From Martinezella miluonensis (GTDB lineage: Bacteria > Pseudomonadota > Alphaproteobacteria > Rhizobiales > Rhizobiaceae), in contig NZ_FMAH01000001.1 in NCBI RefSeq assembly GCF_900094545.1, positions 372,001 to 436,000 of the forward strand: a stretch of 64,000 nt of DNA. Direction: 5' to 3'. The position numbers were made by a program, and so were the translations under genes. This document shows positions 8,668-17,081 of the stretch, piece by piece (position 1 is the first letter of the stretch; each line of letters begins with the position of its first letter). The notes beneath the pieces are model-generated. The model did not search any database, had not been told where the DNA came from, and saw only the letters and a list, made by a program, of their open reading frames with translations.

Positions 8668-8862
8668 ATGAAGAAGCAAGTTATCGAATACGCCGGCGTT
8701 CCCGTCGGCATCGTCGTTCCTGATCAGGATCGGCTCAAGTTCATTGCTGTGAAGTACCATGTCCATGATCTGGACGAGCAGCATTTCAGAAACGCGGACG
8801 AAGTGAAGCTTGCGATCCGCGACCTTCTTTCCCGCCAGCCGGCGCAGCCGATCCATGTTTGA
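8668..8862 (+). CDS. Small conserved-looking protein of unknown function, 64 aa
   Basis: 64 residues, soluble, with a compact start (KKQVIEYAGVPVGIVVP) and an acidic middle. GAGGGAG lies about 9 bases before the ATG. Codon use is normal for the genome (mostly G/C third positions), which supports a real gene. It is followed by an intrinsic terminator at 8904, so it is probably the last gene of its transcript. No family recognised, and no neighbour suggests a role. Confidence 0.6.
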   Translation: MKKQVIEYAGVPVGIVVPDQDRLKFIAVKYHVHDLDEQHFRNADEVKLAIRDLLSRQPAQPIHV

Positions 8863-8903
8863 TGGATCGGCTCGCCTTTACTCTTGGCATCACAAAATCA
8901 TCC

Positions 8904-8945
8904 GCCCTCGCCCTTCGACAAGCTTAGGGTGAGGGCTATTTTTTT
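8904..8945 (+). terminator. Intrinsic terminator built on a palindromic repeat
   Basis: GCCCTCGCCCT (8904-8914) pairs with AGGGTGAGGGC (8926-8936) over 11 positions with one G-U pair, and is followed by TATTTTTTT (8937-8945). The loop and arm wording (CCCTTCGACAAGCTTAGGG) matches a palindrome family common in alphaproteobacterial intergenic regions. It would end the transcript of the 64-residue gene at 8668. Confidence 0.75.
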
Positions 8946-9020
8946 CACTCCGATTGGCGAATCGAATCCCGCCTCGGCTTTTGAAATCAAACTTTATTGC
9001 ATGCGAGCGAGAGCTATTCC

Positions 9021-9075
9021 GCCCTCATGATGAGGTGCGAAAGCACAAAGGGCTGTAGCCTCGAACCGCGAGGGT
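9021..9075. repeat. REP-like element of three adjacent hairpins
   Basis: Three small perfect palindromes follow one another: CCTCATGATGAGG (9023-9035), GTGCGAAAGCAC (9035-9046, GAAA tetraloop) and CCTCGAACCGCGAGG (9059-9073). The wording resembles rhizobial extragenic palindromes containing CCTCAT...ATGAGG and CCTCG...CGAGG modules. It lies between the terminator at 8904 and the peptidase gene; the rest of 8946-9171 holds nothing else I can name. Confidence 0.5.
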
Positions 9076-9171
9076 CGGCCTCAACGCCCACAAACCCATC
9101 TTGTCTTTTCACCCTCTTTACGGTCCTATCGCCATGACGACCTTGCGTTGCGAACGGCGAAGGATTTTTTG

Positions 9172-10173
9172 TTGCCTGATCATCTCAATCTCCTGACCGA
9201 TATCGAAGGCGTCGCCGTCGGACATTCTACCGATCTTGCGCTTGGCTCCGGTGTCACTGCCATCATCTTCGATGAGCCGGCCGTCGCATCCGGCACAGTT
9301 CTTGGCGGCGCGCCGGGCGGTCGGGATACGGCGCTGCTGGAGCCGGCAATGACGGTCGGCGTGGTGGATGGCTTCGTTCTCTCCGGCGGCTCGGCCTTCG
9401 GGCTCGATGCCGCAGGCGGAGTGCAGGCGGGCTTGAGGGAGATCGGCCGCGGCTTGCAGGTCGGCGATGTACGAGTGCCGATCGTGCCGCAGGCGATCCT
9501 TTTCGATCTCATCAACGGCGGCAACAAGGATTGGGGGCTGCACTCGCCCTATCGCGACCTCGGCTATGCCGCCTTCAAGGCGGCAGGCAAAGGGCCGTTC
9601 GCACTCGGCACGGTCGGCGCCGGCACCGGCGCCACGACGGCAACGGTCAAGGGCGGGCTAGGTTCGGCCAGTGCCGTCAGCAGCAGGGGATACAAGATCG
9701 CTGCCATCGTCGCCGTCAATGCGCTAGGCTCGGCCACCATCGGCGACGGCCCGCATTTCTGGGCGGCTCCTTTCGAGGAAAATGGCGAATTCGGCAGCCT
9801 CGGCATGCCTGAGATCATCGATTCGCGTCTGCGGCTGAAGGGCACCAACATCACCGCCACGACCATCGGTGCCATAGTTACCGATGCTCAGCTGACCAAA
9901 GCCGAAGCGCATCGCCTGTCGATCTCAGCGCATGACGGCTTTGCCCGCGCCCTGCTGCCGACGCACCTGCCGCTCGACGGCGACACCGTGTTTGCCGCAT
10001 CCACCGGCAAGCACGCTCGCGACGACATGCCGAGCTTCATGGAACTCTGCCACCTCGCCGCCATCGTCATGGCGCGCGCAATTGCCCGCGGCGTCTACGA
10101 GGCGACGGCACTGCCGGTCGAGGGCGGACAACCCGCCTGGCGAGACAGCTTCACCGGACCGCGGAACATCTGA
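9172..10173 (+). CDS. P1 family (S58, DmpA-like) peptidase
   Basis: About 333 residues with hallmarks of the DmpA family of N-terminal-nucleophile hydrolases: LTDIEGVAVGHSTD at the start, GTVLGGAPGGRDT, and GGLGSASAV, where self-cleavage before Ser165 would create the nucleophile. Family members release N-terminal L-amino acids or hydrolyse D-amino acid amides and esters and beta-peptides. No signal peptide is visible. No suitable ATG exists; GAAGGA (9159-9164) lies about 7 bases before TTG 9172, chosen here, with TTG 9148 and 9169 as alternatives. Next downstream are a peptide-type ABC importer and an amidase, suggesting it processes the imported compound. Confidence 0.87.
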   Translation: MPDHLNLLTDIEGVAVGHSTDLALGSGVTAIIFDEPAVASGTVLGGAPGGRDTALLEPAMTVGVVDGFVLSGGSAFGLDAAGGVQAGLREIGRGLQVGDVRVPIVPQAILFDLINGGNKDWGLHSPYRDLGYAAFKAAGKGPFALGTVGAGTGATTATVKGGLGSASAVSSRGYKIAAIVAVNALGSATIGDGPHFWAAPFEENGEFGSLGMPEIIDSRLRLKGTNITATTIGAIVTDAQLTKAEAHRLSISAHDGFARALLPTHLPLDGDTVFAASTGKHARDDMPSFMELCHLAAIVMARAIARGVYEATALPVEGGQPAWRDSFTGPRNI

Positions 10174-10286
10174 CCGCACATGCACAAACTTTTGGAATTG
10201 TGTGCGCACCTGCGAGATGACACTATCTTGAAAAGACCGCATGCCGGTGGGAAGCCGGCTTTGCGGACAAAAGCAAGGGAACTGAG

Positions 10287-11816
10287 ATGACCAAGTTTTC
10301 ACGCCAGAGCCTTGGCGACATCGCGCGCAGGCTTGTCTGTGGCGCGGCGCTTTCCGCCGGCCTGCTAATGATGGGCCTGACGCCCGCCGAGGCCGCGAAG
10401 ACGACGCTCAATCTCGGCATGAGTGTCGAGCCGACGGGCCTCGATCCGACGATCGCCGCCCCTGTCGCGATCGGTCAGGTCACCTGGCAGAATATTTTCG
10501 AGGGACTGGTTGCCATCGACGAAAGCGGCAAGATCGTGCCGCAGCTCGCAAAGAGCTGGGAGATATCCCCGGATGGCCTAACCTATACGTTCAAGCTGCA
10601 AACCGGCGTCAAATTCCATGATGGCGAGGCCTTCGATTCGTCAGCGGCGAAATTCGCGCTCGATCGCGCCCGCGGCAAGGATTCCGTCAATCCGCAGAAG
10701 CGCTTTTTCGCGACCATCGCCTCGATCGACACGCCGGACCCGGAAACGCTGGTCCTCCATCTCTCCTCGCCGACCGGCAGCCTGCTCTATTGGCTCGGCT
10801 GGCCCTCCTCGGTCGTGGTTGGCCCGAAATCCTCCGCCAACGACAAGACGGCCCCCGTCGGCACCGGCCCGTTCAAATTCTCCGCCTGGGCCAAGGGCGA
10901 CCATGTCGACCTCGTGAAGAACCCGGACTACTGGAACAAGTCGGTCGACGTGAAGCTCGAAAAAGTGACCTTCCGCTTCATTTCCGATCCGCAGGCGGAG
11001 GCCGCTGCGCTGAAGGCCGGCGACGTCGATGCCTTTCCGGAATTCGCAGCCCCCGAGCTCGTAAATTCCTTCGAGGGCAACTCCAGGCTCACGACCAAGA
11101 TCGGCAATACCGAGCTGAAGGTCGTGGCCGGCATGAACAACACGCGCAAGCCCTTCGACGACAAGCGCGTGCGCCAGGCCCTGATGATGGCGCTCGACCG
11201 CAAGACGATCATCGAAGGTGCCTGGTCCGGCTTCGGCACGGCGATCGGCAGCCACTACACGCCGAACGACCCCGGCTACAAGGACCTGACCGGCACGCTG
11301 CCCTATGATACCGCTAAGGCCAAGGCACTACTCTCGGAAGCCGGCTATCCAAATGGTTTCACCTTTACCATCAAGACGCCGCAGATGGCCTATGCGCCGC
11401 GCAGCGCCCAGGTGATGCAGGCGATGTTTGCCGATATCGGCGTGACGATGAATATCGAGCCGACGGAATTCCCGGCGAAATGGGTGCAGGATGTCTTCAG
11501 CGGCCGCAACTACGATATGACCATCGTCGCCCATGCCGAGCCGCTGGACATCGATATTTATTCGCGCGACCCCTATTACTTCAATTACAAGAACCCGGCC
11601 TTCGACGAGCTGATGAAGAAGATCCAGCTCACCGCCGATGTAGCCGAACAGAACAAGCTCTACGGAGAGGCGCAGACCATTCTTGCCGAGGACGTGCCGG
11701 CCCTCTATCTCTTCGTTATGCCGAAGCTCGGCATCTGGGATAAGAAATTGAGGGGCCTTTGGGAGAACGAGCCCATTCCCTCGAACGTGCTGACCAAGGT
11801 ATCCTGGGACGATTGA
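10287..11816 (+). CDS. ABC transporter substrate-binding protein, peptide/opine family 5
   Basis: 509 residues with a Sec signal peptide (core CGAALSAGLLMMGLTPAEA, cleavage near residue 36) and the SBP_bac_5 fold: VEPTGLDPTIAAP, WQNIFEGLVAID, LAKSWEISPDGLTYTF and GTGPFKF are typical. It captures di- or oligopeptides, opines or related compounds in the periplasm for the permeases at 11904 and 12854. AAGGGAACTGAG supplies the ribosome site. Exact ligand unknown; the neighbouring P1 peptidase and amidase point to amide-linked compounds. Confidence 0.92.
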   Translation: MTKFSRQSLGDIARRLVCGAALSAGLLMMGLTPAEAAKTTLNLGMSVEPTGLDPTIAAPVAIGQVTWQNIFEGLVAIDESGKIVPQLAKSWEISPDGLTYTFKLQTGVKFHDGEAFDSSAAKFALDRARGKDSVNPQKRFFATIASIDTPDPETLVLHLSSPTGSLLYWLGWPSSVVVGPKSSANDKTAPVGTGPFKFSAWAKGDHVDLVKNPDYWNKSVDVKLEKVTFRFISDPQAEAAALKAGDVDAFPEFAAPELVNSFEGNSRLTTKIGNTELKVVAGMNNTRKPFDDKRVRQALMMALDRKTIIEGAWSGFGTAIGSHYTPNDPGYKDLTGTLPYDTAKAKALLSEAGYPNGFTFTIKTPQMAYAPRSAQVMQAMFADIGVTMNIEPTEFPAKWVQDVFSGRNYDMTIVAHAEPLDIDIYSRDPYYFNYKNPAFDELMKKIQLTADVAEQNKLYGEAQTILAEDVPALYLFVMPKLGIWDKKLRGLWENEPIPSNVLTKVSWDD

Positions 11817-11836
11817 TCGCTTCTGCGCGACGATGC

Positions 11837-11862
11837 CGACGGGCGGATCGCGCCGCCCGTCG
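11837..11862 (+). other. GC-rich stem-loop between binding-protein and permease genes
   Basis: CGACGGGCGG pairs with CCGCCCGTCG (10 bp, 6-base loop) and has no T-run after it. Hairpins at this place often stabilise the upstream message so that binding protein outnumbers permease. That role is inferred from position only. Confidence 0.5.
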
Positions 11863-11903
11863 TCGAGGTTCACGACGCCGGCACGATCGGCCATGGACAT
11901 GCT

Positions 11904-12857
11904 ATGATCGCACTGCTTACCCGTCGCATCTTCGGACTCGTCCTGACGCTGATCGCCGTCTCGCTGCTGATCTTTGCCGTCACGGCGCTGCTGCCGGGCG
12001 ATCCGGCCGCTATCACGCTCGGCACCTCGGCAACACCGGAGACGCTTGCAGCGCTCAGGCATGAGATAGGCCTCGATCAGCCGTTGATCGTCCGCTACGG
12101 GCAATGGCTTGCTGGCGCGCTGACGGGTGATCTCGGCAGGTCCTACACTTACGGGGTTCCGGTCGTCGGCCTCATCTCCGAGCGGCTCGCCGTCACACTG
12201 CCGCTTGCGGCCCTTGCCATCCTGCTATCCGTCCTTATCGCCGTGCCGCTCGGCGTGGCTGCGGCCGCCAAGCGCGGCGGCTTCTTCGATATCCTCGCCA
12301 CACTGTTTTCGCAGATGGGTATCGCCGTGCCGGGCTTCTGGGTTGGCCTGCTGCTGGTGCTGGTGTTTGCCACTTCGCTCGGCTGGATGCCGGCTGGCGG
12401 CTTTCCCGGCTGGAGCAACGGAGTGTGGCCGGCCTTGAAATCGCTGGTGCTGGCGGCTATCGCGCTGGCGCTGCCACAAGCGGCGGTGTTGACCCGGGTC
12501 ACCCGCTCGGCCGTGCTCGACACGCTGCACGAGGATTTTGCCCGCACGGCGGTCGCCAAAGGCCTGTCGCGCAGCCGCGTGCTCTGGGGACATGTGGTGC
12601 CGAACGCGCTGGTGCCGATACTGACCATCCTCGGGCTGCAGTTCACCTTTCTGGTCGCCGGCGCCGTGCTGATCGAAAACGTCTTCACGCTGCCCGGCCT
12701 TGGCCGCCTCGCCTATCAGGCACTCAGCCAGCGCGACGTCATCGTGCTTCAAGATGTCGTGCTGTTCTTTGCCGGCCTGGTGATCGTCGTCAACTTCCTG
12801 GTGGATCTCTCCTATTTGGCCATCGATCCGCGACTGCGGGCCGGAGGCGCACGATGA
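11904..12857 (+). CDS. ABC transporter permease, DppB-like
   Basis: 317 residues, about six transmembrane helices. The N-terminal RRIFGLVLTLIAVSLLIFAV segment and PGDPAAI are characteristic of the first permease of peptide/nickel importers, and the EAA loop is seen around the segment ARTAVAKGLSRSRVLWGH that contacts the ATPase. Its stop overlaps the start of the next permease (ATGA at 12854-12857), indicating translational coupling. It pairs with the 12854 gene to form the membrane channel for the binding protein at 10287. Confidence 0.92.
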   Translation: MIALLTRRIFGLVLTLIAVSLLIFAVTALLPGDPAAITLGTSATPETLAALRHEIGLDQPLIVRYGQWLAGALTGDLGRSYTYGVPVVGLISERLAVTLPLAALAILLSVLIAVPLGVAAAAKRGGFFDILATLFSQMGIAVPGFWVGLLLVLVFATSLGWMPAGGFPGWSNGVWPALKSLVLAAIALALPQAAVLTRVTRSAVLDTLHEDFARTAVAKGLSRSRVLWGHVVPNALVPILTILGLQFTFLVAGAVLIENVFTLPGLGRLAYQALSQRDVIVLQDVVLFFAGLVIVVNFLVDLSYLAIDPRLRAGGAR

Positions 12858-13720
12858 CGACCGCCGAAGCAAGAGCTGCCGCCCAGCCCTCCCGCCGCCG
12901 TTTTCGGGCGCTACGACGGATGAACCTCGTTGTCGGCGCCTTGATCATCCTCGCCCTCGTCTGCGTCGCCATCGTCTCGCTATTCTGGACGCCGGTGCCG
13001 CCCGCAAAAATGCAGATCATCCACAAGCTGCAGCCGCCCTTCGGCTTCGGGCTTCTCGGCACCGATCAACTCGGCCGCGACGTTTTGTCGATGCTGATGG
13101 CCGGCTGCTGGAATTCGCTGTCGATCTCCGTGTCGGCCGTCGCGATCGGCGGGACGGTCGGGACAATCATCGGCGTTTCCGCCGCCGCCCAACGCGGCCT
13201 GTTCGAGGCACTCGTCATGCGGGCTTGCGACGTGATCTTCGCACTGCCGCCGATCCTTTCGGCCATGATCCTCGGCGCGTTTCTCGGGACCGGGCGCATG
13301 ACGGCCATTATAGCCATTGCGGTTTTCATGGTGCCGGTGTTCGCCCGTGTCGCACTCGGCTCGGCTCTGCAGGCGTGGAGCCGGGACTATGTGCTGGCGG
13401 CACGCGCCATCGGCAATACACAGCTTGCCATCACGCTCCGCCACGTCCTGCCAAACATCATGGGCAGCATCATCGTCCAGGCGACGATCCAGCTCGGTCT
13501 TGCGATTCTGACCGAGGCCGGGCTTGCATTCCTGGGCCTCAGCGTGCCACCGCCGGCACCGACCTGGGGCCGCATGCTCGCAGATGCGCAGACCTATTTC
13601 CACGTCGCGCCGTGGCTGGCTCTTTCGCCGGGCCTTGCCATCGCGCTCTCCGTGCTCGGCTTCAACCTGCTCGGCGACGGGCTGCGCGATCTCCTTGACC
13701 CTCGCGAGGCGACGCGCTGA
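12854..13720 (+). CDS. ABC transporter permease, DppC-like
   Basis: 288 residues from the ATG that overlaps the preceding stop codon. An N-terminal cytoplasmic stretch and helix (LVVGALIILALVCVAIVSLF) are followed by FGLLGTDQLGRDVLSMLM, the signature of DppC/OppC permeases, and by an EAA-type loop (YVLAARAIGNTQLAITLRH). It is the second membrane subunit of the importer. No ATP-binding gene follows; the next gene is an amidase 23 bases away. The missing ATPase must be encoded elsewhere, or the importer borrows one. Confidence 0.92.
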   Translation: MTTAEARAAAQPSRRRFRALRRMNLVVGALIILALVCVAIVSLFWTPVPPAKMQIIHKLQPPFGFGLLGTDQLGRDVLSMLMAGCWNSLSISVSAVAIGGTVGTIIGVSAAAQRGLFEALVMRACDVIFALPPILSAMILGAFLGTGRMTAIIAIAVFMVPVFARVALGSALQAWSRDYVLAARAIGNTQLAITLRHVLPNIMGSIIVQATIQLGLAILTEAGLAFLGLSVPPPAPTWGRMLADAQTYFHVAPWLALSPGLAIALSVLGFNLLGDGLRDLLDPREATR

Positions 13721-13743
13721 CTAGGACATAAAGAGTATAGACC

Positions 13744-15135
13744 ATGACCGAACAGACCGATCTTTCCATCCGTGAATTAAGGCGCAAATTCACTAAGAAG
13801 TGCCTGTCTCCCAGCGAATACTGGCTGGCGCTCGAACAGCATATAGAGGCATGGGAGCCGACGATATCGGCGCTTTATGCCTATGATCCCGAGGATGCCC
13901 GCAGGCAGGCGGCCGCCTCCACGGAGCGTTGGGCAAAGGGCGAGCCGCTCGGGGCTCTGGATGGCATTCCGGTGACGCTGAAGGAACTGATCGCCACCAA
14001 GGGGCAGGCGGTGCCGCTTGGCACGGCGGCTGTCGAGCTTGTTCCCGCCGCTGAGGACGCGCCGATCGCCGCACGCCTGCGCGAGGATGGGGCGGTGATT
14101 TTCGCCAAGACCACCTGCCCTGACTACGGCATGCTCTCCTCCGGCCTTTCCAGCTTTCACAAGCTCAGCCGCAATCCTTGGGACCCGAGCCAGAATCCGG
14201 GCGGCTCCAGCGCGGGTGCATCGGCTGCGGCCGCAGCCGGCTATGGACCGCTGCATATCGGCACCGACATCGGCGGCTCGGTGCGCCTGCCGGCAGGCTG
14301 GACGGGTATTTTTGGCTTCAAGCCGAGCCATGGCCGCATTCCGGTCGATCCCTATTATGTCGGGCGCTGTGCCGGGCCGATGACCCGCACGGTCGAGGAC
14401 GCCGCCTTCTCGATGGCGACGCTCTCGCGCCCCGACTGGCGCGATGGCACCAGCCTGCCGCCGAACGAAATCGACTGGATGGATCTCGGCATCGACGTCA
14501 GCGGCATGAAGATCGGTCTGATGCTCGATGCAGGCTGCGGCTTGCCCGTCGATGACGAGGTGCGCGATGCAGTCGTTGCCGCCGCCAAGCGCTTCGAGGA
14601 GGCAGGCGCCATCATCATCGATGTCGCGCCGGTGCTGACCCGACAGATGCTGGATGGCCTCGATGTCTTCTGGCGTGCGCGCTTCTGGGGCGACATCATG
14701 GGACTGAGCGAGGAACGCCGCAACTCGATCCTGCCCTATATCCATAGCTGGGCGAAAGGCGGCGCCGACATCAGCGGCGTCGATGCGGTTCGCGGCTTCA
14801 ACCAGACGATCGAAATGCGCAAGAGCTGCGGAAAACTCTTCGCAGCGGTGGACGCCGTGCTTTCGCCGACCAATCCGATCGTCTCCTATCCCGCGGAATG
14901 GGCTTCTCCCACCAACGATCCCGCCCGGCCTTTCGAGCATATCGGCTTCACGGTTCCGTGGAACATGTCCGAGCAGCCGGCCTCGTCCATCAATTGCGGC
15001 TTTTCCCGTTCCGGCATGCCGATCGGCCTGCAGATCGTCGGCCCGCGCTTCGGCGACATGCTGGTGCTTCAGCTTTCCAAGGCCTTCGAGGACTGGAGCG
15101 GCGGCGTGACGAACTGGCCAAAGCGCCCGGCATAA
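13744..15135 (+). CDS. Amidase signature family hydrolase
   Basis: 463 residues, the usual amidase length. The Ser-cisSer-Lys triad is clear: Lys80 in VTLKELIA, Ser155 in GGSSAGAS and Ser179 in IGGSVRLPAG, the same spacing as in GatA-type amidases. The family hydrolyses carboxamides in the cytoplasm. It sits 23 bases after the DppC-like permease, in the same direction, so it most likely acts on the imported compound. No gatC or gatB is nearby and the C-terminal region is not that of a tRNA amidotransferase, so a catabolic role is preferred. Confidence 0.9.
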   Translation: MTEQTDLSIRELRRKFTKKCLSPSEYWLALEQHIEAWEPTISALYAYDPEDARRQAAASTERWAKGEPLGALDGIPVTLKELIATKGQAVPLGTAAVELVPAAEDAPIAARLREDGAVIFAKTTCPDYGMLSSGLSSFHKLSRNPWDPSQNPGGSSAGASAAAAAGYGPLHIGTDIGGSVRLPAGWTGIFGFKPSHGRIPVDPYYVGRCAGPMTRTVEDAAFSMATLSRPDWRDGTSLPPNEIDWMDLGIDVSGMKIGLMLDAGCGLPVDDEVRDAVVAAAKRFEEAGAIIIDVAPVLTRQMLDGLDVFWRARFWGDIMGLSEERRNSILPYIHSWAKGGADISGVDAVRGFNQTIEMRKSCGKLFAAVDAVLSPTNPIVSYPAEWASPTNDPARPFEHIGFTVPWNMSEQPASSINCGFSRSGMPIGLQIVGPRFGDMLVLQLSKAFEDWSGGVTNWPKRPA

Positions 15136-15157
15136 GCAAGGCACCCCGGAAAGCCGG

Positions 15158-15637
15158 CTAATCCCGCGTGAGTGGCAAGGAAAGACCGATCTTCACGCGG
15201 TCCATGGCAACGAGCGATTTGAACTTCGTCACGTTCGGATTGTCGTGGAAGAGGCGGCGGGTGAGCGCCTGGTATTCGGACATGCTGGCCACCACGATGA
15301 CGAGAACGAAATCCGCCTCGCCGGTCACCTGATAGCATTGCTGAACTTCGGGCGCCTCGAGGAAGCTGCGCTTTATTGCATTGATAAGCTCATAGCGCTC
15401 GTCGGCGACCTGCACTTCGACGATGATGGTGATCGGCAAGGCCACCGCCGCGGGATCGACGACCGCAATATTCGCCTGGATGACGCCGCTTGACTGCATC
15501 CGCTTAATGCGCCGCTGCACGGCCGGCGCCGACAGATGGACCAGGTCGCCTATCTGGCGCTGTGGAACGGTGCTGTCCTTTTGGAGGATTTCGAGAATCG
15601 CCAGGTCGAATTCATCGAGATCGGCAGATTTGCGCAT
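15158..15637 (-). CDS. Lrp/AsnC family transcriptional regulator
   Basis: 159 residues: an N-terminal winged helix (LDEFDLAILEILQKDSTV, then QIGDLVHLSAPAVQRRIKRM as the recognition helix) and a C-terminal RAM/AsnC ligand domain (about residues 70-150) that senses amino acids and drives oligomer formation. It lies tail-to-tail with the amidase and head-to-head with the DMT exporter at 15762, so the exporter is the most direct candidate target (124-base shared promoter region); the amide-uptake operon is another. AAGGA lies about 9 bases before the start. Confidence 0.92.
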   Translation of the reverse strand: MRKSADLDEFDLAILEILQKDSTVPQRQIGDLVHLSAPAVQRRIKRMQSSGVIQANIAVVDPAAVALPITIIVEVQVADERYELINAIKRSFLEAPEVQQCYQVTGEADFVLVIVVASMSEYQALTRRLFHDNPNVTKFKSLVAMDRVKIGLSLPLTRD

Positions 15638-15761
15638 TTCAAAACATCCTTACCGCAAAGAGGAAACAAAATTGCATGGAAGCTGGCAAAATGGAGCCAA
15701 ATACTCGTTCCCTGTGTACTAGGTTTGCGCCACACATCACCTGATTTGCAAAGGCAAAAGA

Positions 15762-16724
15762 ATGTCACGGCCCGATATCGACTACGATACGCTTTCTCCA
15801 GACCTCGGCGAAAGGGCGGGTGCAAATAGTCCTGCCGCCGGCAAGGCCGGCTCCGACGATTCAAAGGGGTTTCTTTTCGGGCTGGTGGCGATGGTGTTGG
15901 CGGCGCTGGCGATGAGCATCTCGCCCAGTCTCGTGCGCCTCGCCGATGTCGGTCCCTATGCCAGCGCATTCTGGCGTGTCTTCCTTGCCCTGCCGATCCT
16001 TTGGGTGTGGATGCGCCATGCCGAGGCGGCAGAGCCCGCCGCACCTCGCGCCAGTTTCACTATGGCCACTATGCTTGCCGGGATCGCCTTCACCGGAGAC
16101 CTGTTTTTCTGGCATATCTCCATCCTGCGGACCACCATCGCCAACGCGACCTTCTTCGCGACCATGGCGCCGCTATGGGTCGTCATCTTCGGCTGGCTGC
16201 TCTTGCGGCAGAGGGTCAGTCGCGCAACGCTCGTCGGGCTTCTCGTCTGCCTGACGGGCGGTACGGCGCTGGTGGTGCAGAGCCTTGCGTTCAATCCGAG
16301 CCGCGCCGTCGGCGATGGCCTCGCAGTTGTCACCGGCGCCTTCTTCGGCCTCTATTTCCTGGCTGTCGGCGCGGCGCGCGGCGGGACGAACGCTGCGCGC
16401 GTCACCTTCGAGCTCAGCGTCATTACATCGGTGCTTCTGTTCCTCGTCGCCATCTTCTTCGAGCCGCGCATATTGCCGCAATCGGCCTCCGGATGGGGCG
16501 TCCTGCTGGCGCTCGGCCTTATCAGCCATGCCGGCGGCCAGGGACTGGTCTCCGTGGCGCTGGGGAGGCTGCCAACGGTCTTCTCGTCACTCGTCATTTT
16601 CCTGGAAACGATCGCAGCGGCCCTTTTCGCCTGGATCCTGTTTGGCGAAAACGTCACGCTGATACAGGCGCTGGGCGGCGTCATCATCATCGCCGGCATC
16701 TGGATTTCCCGGCCGCGTAGCTAA
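15762..16724 (+). CDS. DMT superfamily exporter (EamA domains)
   Basis: 320 residues with ten predicted helices arranged as two EamA repeats (about residues 45-170 and 180-315). A long polar N-terminus of about 40 residues precedes the first helix. EamA proteins commonly export amino acids or related metabolites. It is divergent from the Lrp regulator, a frequent pairing for amino-acid-responsive exporters. Substrate not deducible. Confidence 0.87.
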   Translation: MSRPDIDYDTLSPDLGERAGANSPAAGKAGSDDSKGFLFGLVAMVLAALAMSISPSLVRLADVGPYASAFWRVFLALPILWVWMRHAEAAEPAAPRASFTMATMLAGIAFTGDLFFWHISILRTTIANATFFATMAPLWVVIFGWLLLRQRVSRATLVGLLVCLTGGTALVVQSLAFNPSRAVGDGLAVVTGAFFGLYFLAVGAARGGTNAARVTFELSVITSVLLFLVAIFFEPRILPQSASGWGVLLALGLISHAGGQGLVSVALGRLPTVFSSLVIFLETIAAALFAWILFGENVTLIQALGGVIIIAGIWISRPRS

Positions 16725-16765
16725 TAGAGGTGCCCGCGCCAAGAAGGAGCCGGCGCCGGGTCGCC

Positions 16766-17005
16766 TCAAAGCGTGGCGGCGCCCTTCTGTTCGGTGTCGG
16801 CATGCAGGTCGTGCAGCGCTTTTTCGATAACGCGCAGATCGTCCTGAAGGCCGTCATCGGCGCTCATAGAGCTCTCGCTGCCGGCACGCTGGATGCCCCG
16901 AGCTTCGCTCTGCAGCTCGCGCAGCCGATCTATCTTGCCGCTCTTGCGCAAGTGGCCGTCGTGCAGAATATCCCGAACCGTCTTTTCCATAGCGGTGACG
17001 GGCAT
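16766..17005 (-). CDS. Small charged protein of unknown function, 79 aa
   Basis: 79 residues, rich in Asp, Glu, Arg and Lys with heptad-like leucines (DRLRELQSEA; VIEKALHDLH), so probably helical and soluble. A very strong ribosome site (GAGAGGAGGAAGAG) precedes ATG 17005 and supports the gene. It is the last of four leftward genes behind the NlpC/P60 hydrolase. No family recognised. Confidence 0.65.
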   Translation of the reverse strand: MPVTAMEKTVRDILHDGHLRKSGKIDRLRELQSEARGIQRAGSESSMSADDGLQDDLRVIEKALHDLHADTEQKGAATL

Positions 17006-17081
17006 GTCTCTTCCTCCTCTCGATAAAACATATCGATCAGAGGGGACAGCGAACGAGCGGAAAGACTGTTCCGAGCGAGGA

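Noticed and set aside
10287..15135. Opine or nickel importer as the specific function
   Set aside because: The binding protein family covers many ligands and no specificity residues can be read; only the peptide/amide direction is supported by neighbours.
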